Shown here one piece after another: positions 7,597 through 13,832 of a DNA stretch of 22,389 bases. The notes beneath the pieces were generated by a model that ran no database searches, had not been told where the DNA came from, and saw only the letters and a program-made list of their open reading frames with translations. This DNA comes from JAGLYP01 sp034659435 (GTDB taxonomy: Bacteria > Patescibacteriota > Patescibacteriia > Patescibacteriales > UBA12075): positions 1 to 22,389 of the forward strand of contig JAYEHJ010000028.1 in the NCBI GenBank assembly GCA_034659435.1. Direction: 5' to 3'. Numbering within the stretch: the stretch's first letter is position 1; every line of letters starts with the position of its first letter. The position numbers and the translations under genes are program-made.

Positions 7597-8749
7597 ATTT
7601 TTCACCTAACTTATTTCCTAATAGTTCTTTAAAATAATTATCTATTTTTAATTTAGCATCAGGAATTTTTCTAAAATTAAATTTATTTTTTAAAACAGGG
7701 TTTGTGTGAACACTCTGGGCAATAAAACATTCTTTGATTTCATTAAATTTTTCGTTATCAATTATTATGTCGCAATTTCCTATAAAATAGGGCATTTTGT
7801 CAGCATATTGTTTAAATACATCGATATAACAATAATAAGGAAGCTTCTCCATTAGCACATAAACAGTGTTATAAGTATCTGAATCAATAAAAGTTCGATT
7901 TCGTTTTAGAGCATTTATATCTCTTAAAGTCCAAAACCTTGCCACTGGCTTATCATTTTTATTTAAATATTTTTTATTCGGGTATTTTTGAACATAATTA
8001 ACTATCGTATCAAAATCTTTTAAACAAAGGAGTCCATCGTCTTTTACTTTAAATTGATAATTTTGGATATATTCATAATTCATTCCAATATTGTCTTTTT
8101 TATATAGAGCTATTAAAATCGGAAAAGCCATTCCACGAGAAGTTTCAGAAAATTCATGACTGCTTATGATTACGCCGTCAATTAATTTGTAGTTTTGAGA
8201 AAATTTTGAAAGTAAAGCAAAATTAGCTTTTTTAATTAAATAAGATAAGGGGTGCAAAACACAAACATAATCAGCTTGAAGTTTATTGTAGGAAAGCAAA
8301 AAAGACATTCCTAAATCTCTAGTTTTTATGTCAGGGTCAATTTTATTTTGGATAGAAGCGTCCTTTATGGAGTTGCGAATTATTGAGGTTGTATCATTGT
8401 ATGGTGGGTTGCCTATGGCTATAACTTTTTCTTCTTTTTGAATATTAAAATTTTCTCGGCATACATTAGCGAGAGAATTTTGATGAATAAAATTAATTTT
8501 GCTATTTATTTTTTTTGCTTCATCAATAGCCGTTTTATCTATATCGGCTCCAATTAATTTTTTTGCAATATCTTTCTTTGCCAGAAAAGAACCATAACCA
8601 CAGGATGAATCAAGGATTGTAAAATCCTGAGTATTGGAAATATTTTTCTGTAGAATGTAATAAGCTAAATTAACAATAACTTCGGGTGTATAATAAGACC
8701 CTAAATTAACTTTATCTATATGATTTAAATGTTTTTGGTTGTTGTTCAT
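7577..8749 (-). CDS. DNA adenine-N6 methyltransferase (type II, NPPY class)
   Basis: The 390-residue product has the motifs of an N6-adenine methyltransferase in gamma order. Motif X is GSYYTP (17-22); the AdoMet-binding motif I is ILDSSCGYGSFL (45-56); motif II is GADID (67-71); and the catalytic motif IV is NPPY (114-117). The rest is a variable target-recognition part of about 200 residues. It should methylate adenine in a short DNA site and protect the host from the overlapping downstream gene. A promoter with a strong -10 lies about 33 nt upstream of the ATG, giving a short leader, and no Shine-Dalgarno is evident. The recognition site cannot be read from the sequence. Confidence 0.9.
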   Translation of the reverse strand: MNNNQKHLNHIDKVNLGSYYTPEVIVNLAYYILQKNISNTQDFTILDSSCGYGSFLAKKDIAKKLIGADIDKTAIDEAKKINSKINFIHQNSLANVCRENFNIQKEEKVIAIGNPPYNDTTSIIRNSIKDASIQNKIDPDIKTRDLGMSFLLSYNKLQADYVCVLHPLSYLIKKANFALLSKFSQNYKLIDGVIISSHEFSETSRGMAFPILIALYKKDNIGMNYEYIQNYQFKVKDDGLLCLKDFDTIVNYVQKYPNKKYLNKNDKPVARFWTLRDINALKRNRTFIDSDTYNTVYVLMEKLPYYCYIDVFKQYADKMPYFIGNCDIIIDNEKFNEIKECFIAQSVHTNPVLKNKFNFRKIPDAKLKIDNYFKELLGNKLGEKYAKNFS

Positions 8750-8781
8750 ACAATATTAAAGCGATATTTTTATTTGTTTAT

Positions 8782-8790
8782 ATTATAGCA
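8782..8790 (-). promoter_or_regulatory. Extended -10 promoter for the methyltransferase gene
   Basis: On the minus strand TGC-TATAAT gives a perfect extended -10 (TATAAT at 8782-8787). No clear -35 lies upstream, which is allowed for TGn promoters. The sequence just upstream, AGGGGAATAATGT, recurs as AGGGGAAATAATGT upstream of the PIN gene, so the promoter is part of a repeated flank. Confidence 0.6.
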
Positions 8791-8805
8791 CATTATTCCC
8801 CTCTA

Positions 8806-8902
8806 TAATTAAAGAAAAAGAAATTTGAAAAATTTTTAAAACAATTGAGCGATAGCCCAAAAAAGAAAAGGGATATTTTGCTTAACATATGCGTATAACA
8901 GG
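8806..8902 (-). repeat. Cassette-flank repeat D, copy 3 (5' side of methyltransferase)
   Basis: Read on the minus strand this block goes from CTGTTATAC past GGGCTATCGCTCA and an AAATTT tract to AGAGGGGAATAATG. The same order, with GTTAGCT, GGCTGATGCCTCA, an AAATTT tract and ATAGGGGAAATAATG, occurs upstream of the PIN gene. The two are clearly alike but diverged, by eye. The region carries no gene. Confidence 0.5.
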
Positions 8903-8995
8903 AGTTTGTCGGAGCGGAGCGGAGACAAATTTGGACGGAGGCTTACCGATAAGGAAGCCGTAACCTGATATACACTGTTAGCTGATGTATATGTT
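8887..8995. repeat. attC-like palindromic junction
   Basis: Outer arms CATATGCGTATAACAG (8886-8901) and CTGTTAGCTGATGTATATG (8976-8994) pair through TAACAG/CTGTTA and CATAT/ATATG. Inside lie two further stems, TTTGTC/GACAAA around a GGAGCGG-repeat loop, and an ACGG...CCGT bulged stem. AAC at the 5' side and GTT at the 3' side, with 6 of 7 matches to each integron core-site consensus, resemble an attC. No integrase gene is in the window, so the label is tentative. Confidence 0.4.
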
Positions 8996-9048
8996 TTTCT
9001 TTGATTTGCGAATGCAAATTACTTTTAAAAAGAATTAAATTTTGTTTT
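8967..9048 (+). repeat. Cassette-flank repeat D, copy 1
   Basis: This block runs from GTTAGCT (8977) to AATTAAATTTTGTTTT (9033-9048) and matches the reverse complement of 13339-13406 closely: the outer parts are identical over long stretches, including the last 24 bp, with small gaps in the middle. It leads directly into repeat C copy 2 at the 3' end of the RhuM gene. Confidence 0.75.
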
Positions 9049-9099
9049 GGGGTAAAGGGAAGAGGGGAATTAAAGGGGTGAATTCTCTTTATCCAAAAC
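9044..9099 (-). repeat. Structured 3'-end repeat C, copy 2
   Basis: Outer arms GTTTTGG (9044-9050) and CCAAAAC (9093-9099) pair. TAAAG/CTTTA and GAATT/AATTC stems lie inside, around the shared core AATTAAAGGGGTGAATTC. It starts 6 nt after the RhuM stop codon on the minus strand. Confidence 0.85.
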
Positions 9100-9105
9100 T
9101 CATTA

Positions 9106-10104
9106 TTATTTCTTTTTTTTACTTTCAATAAGTTTTATTACATTATCAAAATCAGCGTCTATTTGATTATAATCGTTTGCTCTTTTTTTATTAAATTTTT
9201 CATAATTTTCTTCAGCAAGTTGTTTTGCTTCCCCATGAGAGACATTGCCTTTGTCCGTTAAAATTTTACGATTATTAAGTGTTAAAAATCCTTCCAGTTT
9301 TTTAACCCAGTCTTTCATTTTCATTGGAATTCTTTGCATGGCCTGTCCTTCCGCAAAAAGCAAATATTGCTCAACAAGATTATTAAGGGCTAAAAGTTCT
9401 TTTTCGTTCAAATAGTTTTTAGCAATGATTATATCATCTTTTCGCACCTTTTCGCCTCGCCAGTTTGTAAGTCCCATATTCGGTTTTTTAAAATTCACTC
9501 GTTTAGAAATTATTTCGGCGGCGGTTTTTTTCGTAATTGCAAAATGAACTTTATTTTGCACAGTTTGAAAAAATTCAATACTTATTGGATCAGTCGGATC
9601 GTAGTCAATGCTCAAGGCATAAATATCTGTAATTTTACGATAAAATCTTTTTTCTGAGGTGCGAATATCTTGAATTCTGCGAGTAAGTTCCTCAAAATAA
9701 TCATACGGTAAATCTGGATTTTTTAGTCTCTCATCATCCAAAACGAAACCCTTTACAATATATTCTTTTAGCCTACTTGTTGCCCATTTGCGAAAATGAG
9801 TTGCCGTTTTTGATTTTATGCGATAACCAACCGAAATAATAGCATCAAGATTATAGAATTTTGTTTTATAATTTTTGCCATCTTCGGCAGTTATTAAGAA
9901 ATCCTTAATAACTGAATTTTTACTGATTTCTCCGTCTTCATAGCAATTTTTGAGGTGCATATTAATATTTGGCACGCTTGTATCAAAAAGTTTTGCCATT
10001 AGCTTTTGCGTTAGCCATACGGTTTCATCTTCCAAATGAACATCTATTTTAGTTTCGCCTGATTCGGTTTTATAAATGATAAATTGGGAATTATTTTTTG
10101 TCAT
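9106..10104 (-). CDS. RhuM family protein
   Basis: The 332-residue product matches the RhuM family in length and in hallmark segments: an N-terminal IYKTESGETKIDVHLEDETVW-type start followed by LTQKLMAKLFDTS, the YNLDAIISVGYRIKS segment (about 85-100), HFRKWATSRLKEYIVKGF (about 103-120) and DERLKNPD. The first part resembles the DNA-binding Bro-N/ORF6N-like domains of phage antirepressors. RhuM genes are common in restriction-modification and other defence loci, and their biochemical role is not settled. The gene follows the KilA-N gene by 79 bp, almost all of it repeat C copy 3, so it may be cotranscribed. It begins with the same 14 bases as the original KilA-N start (ATGACAAAAAATAA). No Shine-Dalgarno is visible. 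Confidence 0.85.
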   Translation of the reverse strand: MTKNNSQFIIYKTESGETKIDVHLEDETVWLTQKLMAKLFDTSVPNINMHLKNCYEDGEISKNSVIKDFLITAEDGKNYKTKFYNLDAIISVGYRIKSKTATHFRKWATSRLKEYIVKGFVLDDERLKNPDLPYDYFEELTRRIQDIRTSEKRFYRKITDIYALSIDYDPTDPISIEFFQTVQNKVHFAITKKTAAEIISKRVNFKKPNMGLTNWRGEKVRKDDIIIAKNYLNEKELLALNNLVEQYLLFAEGQAMQRIPMKMKDWVKKLEGFLTLNNRKILTDKGNVSHGEAKQLAEENYEKFNKKRANDYNQIDADFDNVIKLIESKKKK

Positions 10105-10116
10105 AATTATTTTTTT

Positions 10117-10171
10117 GTTTTGAAAAAATGGAAGAAGGGAATTAAAGGGGTGAATTCCATTTTTAAAAAAC
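10117..10171 (-). repeat. Structured 3'-end repeat C, copy 3
   Basis: Outer arms GTTTTG and AAAAAAC, inner AAATGG/CCATTT and GAATT/AATTC stems, and the shared core AATTAAAGGGGTGAATTC. It lies 12 nt after the KilA-N stop codon and 12 nt before the RhuM start, filling the intergenic gap. Confidence 0.85.
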
Positions 10172-10183
10172 TCCTTATTGGTT

Positions 10184-11021
10184 TTATTTTGGTGATTCCA
10201 ACTTTTTTATTTTATCGTTTGTTACCAGTGATTTCATTTGAATAATCGCGGTGCTATTTAATTTTTGGATTCTATCTTTTTGAGGCAGTCCTTCTTGGAT
10301 TAACAACGCATTTATGCTTTCAAGATTAGATAAAACAACTAACTGTTCGATTGAGGCATGATCCCTGATATTTCCTTTTGACTTGGGATTTTGATCTCGC
10401 CACGTTTTTGCGGTTATTCCGAATAATGCGACATTAAGCAAATCCGCTTCGCTGGCGTATTTCATATTAATTTGGTTTTTTGTTAATTCATGGGGGATCA
10501 GATTTTCTTTTATGGCATCGGTATGGATTTTGTAATTGATTTTGGTTAGTGTCCTTTGCAGATTCCATTCAAGTTTCAAACGTCTGTTTTCATGCTCTTT
10601 GAGCCGTTGAAATTCAACCAATAAATAAAGCTTAAACTCGGCGCTTATCCAGGAAGCGAATTCAAACGCGATATCCTTGTGGGCAAAAGTGCCGCCGCCA
10701 TATCTGCCGGACTTTGAAACCAATCCGATTGCTTTCGTTTTTTCAATCCATTTTTGCGGAGGCAACACAAAAGAATTGGCTCCGGCTTTATTTTTAAACT
10801 GGTCGAATTCGACCAGTTTAAAATTCTGATTGTGAAGCCTTTCCCATAGTCCAAGAAATTCAATGGTTGAGCGGGTTCTTATCCAGTCTTTTATTACATC
10901 GGCTGGAAATGCCGGATTTTTGCGGCGGGCGATGTCGGTTAAGGAAATAAAATCACTGTCATTTTTAGTAAAAGTGGCTATTTCAATGCCTTTAACTTTT
11001 TATTGTGTTATTTTTTGTCAT
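10184..11021 (-). pseudogene. KilA-N domain protein gene, frameshifted near the start
   Basis: From codon 9 onward the frame reads a full KilA-N protein: VKGIEIATF, then DFISLTDIARRKNP, WIRTRSTIEFLGLWE, FKNKAGANSF, SGRYGGGTFAHKDIAFEFAS and WISAEFKLYL, then a helical C-terminal part. KilA-N is a DNA-binding domain of phage and large-DNA-virus proteins. The only suitable ATG (11021) reads MTKNNTIK and then hits TAA, because the A-tract at 10997-11001 has five A; with four A the frame runs into VKGIEIATF without a break. The intact product would be about 278 residues. The downstream frame alone has only a GTG at 10768, inside the domain. This is either a real single-base mutation or a sequence error, since everything else looks intact. 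Confidence 0.75.
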
Positions 11022-11245
11022 AAAACATGATCTTAAAACTACTGAATTTAAGAACTTAGCAGGGGCGCATCTTTATCTAATGCCAATCCCTGATTTAACT
11101 AAACCGTTTTTCAGCAAATTATTTGGGAAAATTTAATAAACATAAATTTCCGCAGCCAGATACAATTTGTTGTACGATGTAATTTTTTGTCTGGTTTTAA
11201 TTGCTTTAAATTTTTTTTACAAGAAAATAAAATTTGATTTTTTTC
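11022..11245 (+). repeat. Gap between KilA-N and the coiled-coil gene; diverged D repeat at 11159-11245 and possible gene relic
   Basis: From 11159 the sequence GATACAATTTGTTGTACGATG and the following AT-rich stretch can be lined up by eye with D copy 1 (GATATACACTGTTAGCTGATG), and it too leads into a C repeat. Upstream, a plus-strand frame at about 11020-11137 reads a protein-like tail (AGAHLYLMPIPDLTKPFF, ending FGKI-stop), with no start; it may be the remains of a lost gene. Neither part is certain. Confidence 0.4.
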
Positions 11246-11301
11246 GTTTTAGGCAAATGGAAGAGGGGAATTAAAGGGGTGAATTCCCTTTGTCCCAAAA
11301 C
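11246..11301 (-). repeat. Structured 3'-end repeat C, copy 4
   Basis: Outer arms GTTTTAGG (11246-11253) and CCCAAAAC (11294-11301) pair with one G-T wobble. CAAA/TTTG and GGGAATT/AATTCCC stems lie inside, around the core AATTAAAGGGGTGAATTC. The stop codon of the upstream minus-strand gene lies within the flanking AATAAGGAG that precedes the arm in copies 3 and 4. Confidence 0.85.
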
Positions 11302-11304
11302 TCC

Positions 11305-11886
11305 TTATTGTTTGTTCAATTCTTCAATTTTTGTTCTATATTTTTTTATTGGGCTTAAGGGTAATTTATAGCTAAAACCTAAAATGGTAACAATACCTAG
11401 GATGAAATCAAGGACACCTTCTTTTTCAAGACTATTAAGAGTTAAATCTGTAATGACGTAAACAAAAATTCCCAATAAAAAAGTGCAAGGAACTCTCCAC
11501 AATAATGATTTTAACAAGCTATTTCGCAATATCCTTCTACTATTTTTATCTTCTAGTTCCTTAAGCTTGTTTTTCACTTTTTCTCTTCTTCTTTTTTCAT
11601 TTTCGGCTTTTTCTTCAGCTACTCTGGCTTTCTCGTGTGTCTCCTCCAGTTTTGTGTTTGAAGTTTGGATTTTTTCTTGGTATAGGCGATGAATACTCCT
11701 TTGCAGTGTAATGTCATCAGAATTTTTTCCTGCAAGCCTTGCTTTCATAACGACTTGTGCTATTTTTCGAATTTTTTCAGGGCTGAGTTTAGATACATTT
11801 TTTTGAATGCTGTACAACCAGTGAAGATTTTGTATGTTATAAGTTTGATTTGGTGGAACACATTTTTTGACTAGCAAGTTACTCAT
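11305..11886 (-). CDS. Coiled-coil protein with two membrane segments; probably the C-terminal part of the split PIN gene
   Basis: From the ATG at 11886 this frame gives 193 residues: a helical region, a charged coiled coil (about residues 65-115, rich in E and K) and two hydrophobic segments (about 128-150 and 158-176). The frame is open further upstream through a convincing protein-like stretch (AIYLEGLIQILVINNGG, then PDFDATNFAPL) that overlaps the end of the PIN gene and has no start codon. It therefore reads best as the continuation of the PIN protein after a one-base frameshift at about 11979-11981. If it is translated alone, the product would be a small inner-membrane protein. Repeat C copy 4 lies directly at its stop codon. 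I know no named family for it. Confidence 0.6.
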   Translation of the reverse strand: MSNLLVKKCVPPNQTYNIQNLHWLYSIQKNVSKLSPEKIRKIAQVVMKARLAGKNSDDITLQRSIHRLYQEKIQTSNTKLEETHEKARVAEEKAENEKRRREKVKNKLKELEDKNSRRILRNSLLKSLLWRVPCTFLLGIFVYVITDLTLNSLEKEGVLDFILGIVTILGFSYKLPLSPIKKYRTKIEELNKQ

Positions 11887-11957
11887 CAACGGGGCAAAAT
11901 TTGTAGCGTCAAAATCTGGACCTCCATTATTTATAACTAATATCTGAATTAAGCCCT

Positions 11958-13265
11958 CTAAATAAATTGCTGAAGGGATTTCGTGGCACCAGCACGTTCA
12001 GCGCAACAAGCCTGAAGACTTCTGTCTAATGTTAAAATAAATGTATTGTTATCATCTTTCATCTCAAATTCTGTTATATGAATTAATGATGAATCGTGGT
12101 CAAGCGCTGATTTCGATTTTAGTTGTTTATTCCAGAAAGGTCTAATTTTTAAACACCAATTTTGGATGGCGACCTTAAGTTCAGAATCTTTTTTTGCCAT
12201 CCTTATTTCATTTTCGATTTTTTCATCTTGCAATATTTCAAGTTTTGGTCCGGATGGAAATTCTTTCGGTACATCTAAAATTGAATCAAAAAATTTTTCA
12301 ACATCCTCTTTGTCTTTACAACCCCTAACGATGGCTGTTGATATAAAATCATCGTCTGCCCCTTTAACAACTTCTGGAGGATAAATCTCAAATGATTTCA
12401 TAATATCTGCTCTTCTTGCCGACCAGACTCTTTCAAATTCATCTTTTGTTTCGTCTATATACTTTATTGTGACGCCAATCTTTTTTAACGCAGTGCCCAA
12501 GGCCTCAAAAGAAGAAGAAAGTTTATGACTTTCAAGATGTAAGGGGAATAATATATTTGTATCAACCAGCAGAGTAACATTTTTTAATTCATCAAGAGCA
12601 ATTAAATCAGCACCGACATCAGCTGCCACAAGCCTTGATGTGAACATTGCGTACCCCACATTTGTTAAATAGCTTTGGTCTTCAGGATCGTCACTAGAAA
12701 GGAAACCAATAAAAGAGTTCTTCAAAATATCTTCATGCTTTTCAAGGTTATGCGCTTTAACTGATTTTTGTATAATCTCATCGAACGTTTTAATTTTGTT
12801 AATTAATTTTTGCGTACCTTTACAAGTAGTTTGAACCCATTCATCACCATGACATTCAAAAAAATCTACTATAGCATCATTAAACCAGGCAACCACAATA
12901 CTTTTTTTGATTGTTTTTGGAAAATGTTTTTCTATAACTTGCTCTGATGCTTTTTCAGAATATTCCGTTTCTTTATCAATTTCTTTCCGCAAGTCCTCAT
13001 ACAGGCAGATTTTTTTATCTTTAAAATAAATTTTCTTATTTTCTTTCAATTCATCTAATCCCGATTTAATTAAATCCACAGAAACAGATTCTATGCCAAT
13101 TATTTTTGCTACACTTTTTGCAATTTCTGATGGACTATTAGCTCTTCCGAATAAATAAAGAGCTTTTGCAGAAAGGTTGGCATACGCTAGAACTTTCAGA
13201 GACTTGGCTGTATTGCCGTATCTTAGATTGACGGTTGTTAATCTTTTGGGGTCGATTTTAGTCAT
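11958..13265 (-). CDS. PIN-domain protein with N-terminal helical region; 3' end frameshifted
   Basis: The 435-residue frame has an N-terminal part (about 20-90) that reads like a winged helix, a helical middle, and a PIN-like ribonuclease domain from about 230. The acidic residues expected of PIN active sites are present: D235 in LLVDTNILF, E276 or E278 in DEFERVW, D389/D391 in ALDHDSSL and D414 in FILTLDRSL. PIN domains cut RNA with bound metal ions and are common in toxins and defence effectors. After AGATK the frame ends early as SLQQFI. With one extra A in the AAA tract (11979-11981 on plus) it would read IPSAIYLEGLIQIL and continue into the coiled-coil/membrane frame, giving about 653 residues. 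Family members known to me have such a continuation after the LDR motif. The target is unknown. Confidence 0.7.
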   Translation of the reverse strand: MTKIDPKRLTTVNLRYGNTAKSLKVLAYANLSAKALYLFGRANSPSEIAKSVAKIIGIESVSVDLIKSGLDELKENKKIYFKDKKICLYEDLRKEIDKETEYSEKASEQVIEKHFPKTIKKSIVVAWFNDAIVDFFECHGDEWVQTTCKGTQKLINKIKTFDEIIQKSVKAHNLEKHEDILKNSFIGFLSSDDPEDQSYLTNVGYAMFTSRLVAADVGADLIALDELKNVTLLVDTNILFPLHLESHKLSSSFEALGTALKKIGVTIKYIDETKDEFERVWSARRADIMKSFEIYPPEVVKGADDDFISTAIVRGCKDKEDVEKFFDSILDVPKEFPSGPKLEILQDEKIENEIRMAKKDSELKVAIQNWCLKIRPFWNKQLKSKSALDHDSSLIHITEFEMKDDNNTFILTLDRSLQACCAERAGATKSLQQFI

Positions 13266-13274
13266 AAGTTTATA

Positions 13275-13309
13275 ATTTTATTAGCGGAGTGGAACGCAGC
13301 TAATAAAAT
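13275..13309. promoter_or_regulatory. Hairpin in the leader of the PIN gene
   Basis: Perfect 11-bp arms ATTTTATTAGC (13275-13285) and GCTAATAAAAT (13299-13309) surround a 13-nt loop, only 9 bp upstream of the PIN start codon. On the minus strand it follows AGGGGAAATAATGT, the motif shared with the methyltransferase promoter. It may control translation or belong to the repeated flank. There is no T-run, so it is not a typical terminator. Confidence 0.6.
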
Positions 13310-13338
13310 ACATTATTTCCCCTATTAAAATAAATAAA

Positions 13339-13406
13339 AAAACAAAATTTAATTCTTTTTAAGAGTGAGGCATCAGCCGAAAATAAAAACATATATTTTA
13401 GCTAAC
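13339..13406 (-). repeat. Cassette-flank repeat D, copy 2
   Basis: On the minus strand this runs from GTTAGCT through ATATGTTTTT to AATTAAATTTTGTTTT, matching 8977-9048 in inverted orientation. It lies upstream of the PIN gene promoter and lacks an adjoining C repeat. It marks the right edge of the island. The opposite half of the palindromic junction seen at 8887-8995 is absent here. Confidence 0.75.
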
Positions 13407-13473
13407 AAGTTATATTTGAACTCATTATTTTTTTATCTAAAATAACTCACTTTATGCACCAACCTCTATTTTT

Positions 13474-13627
13474 TGTCATCCTGGAATTTTTTCTTGGAGC
13501 GATAGCGGCGAGAAAAAATATCCGGGATCCAGGAGTATGCGCACGCACCATATTTATTTGATAAACTTTTATTTATTGCTCGCTATCCTGGATTCCAGGT
13601 TGCGCTTCGCGCCCCTAGAATGACAAT
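13474..13627. repeat. REP-like repeats B, two hairpin units in a 567-bp gene-free gap
   Basis: Unit 1 (13474-13534) has CCTGGA...TCCGGG and ATTTTTTCT (13486-13494) with AGAAAAAAT (13511-13519), making a long stem with a G-T pair and one bulge. Unit 2 (13573-13627) has CCTGGATTCCAGG and GCGCTTCGCGC, and ends with AGAATGACAA, the inverse of the TTGTCAT that opens unit 1. The composition is GC-richer than its surroundings. The gap 13266-13832 otherwise holds the leader hairpin, D copy 2 and a promoter candidate. Confidence 0.65.
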
Positions 13628-13760
13628 GGTGAGATGGACGCGTAAGGTGAGTAAAACAAGTTAAAATTATATTATAAATTTTTAATCAATGAGGGCTATG
13701 AACGGAAATTATAAATATCCAAGCAAAAATACTGTTTATATATTAGCGTAAGATTTTTAA

Positions 13761-13788
13761 TTGACTTTTAACCTATTTTATTTAATAA
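13761..13788 (+). promoter_or_regulatory. Promoter candidate for the polysaccharide operon
   Basis: TTGACT (13761-13766) is followed after 16 bp by TAATAA (13783-13788), about 45 bp before the ATG at 13833. A second, weaker candidate (TATTAT at 13821-13826) would give a nearly leaderless transcript. Boxes like these are easy to find in AT-rich DNA. Confidence 0.4.
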
Positions 13789-13832
13789 TAACTTATAGAC
13801 AAAGATTATACAAGGCTTGATATTATAAAATC

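Noticed and set aside
8943..9128. Minus-strand frame across D copy 1 and C copy 2
   Set aside because: It runs through non-coding repeats and overlaps the RhuM end. It has no protein-like pattern.
10645..10863. Alternative minus-strand frame inside the KilA-N gene
   Set aside because: The KilA-N motifs continue unbroken in the other frame across this stretch, so this is a shadow.
9106..11021. Prophage remnant
   Set aside because: RhuM and KilA-N occur outside phages, and no capsid, terminase, portal or integrase gene is present.
11958..12000. Programmed -1 frameshift between the PIN and coiled-coil frames
   Set aside because: No X-XXY-YYZ slippery heptamer in the right frame and no clear downstream pseudoknot. 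A simple lost A explains the join better.
13688..13750. Small plus-strand ORF starting MRAMNGNYKYP
   Set aside because: Only 20 codons, no ribosome site, no context. It could be chance.
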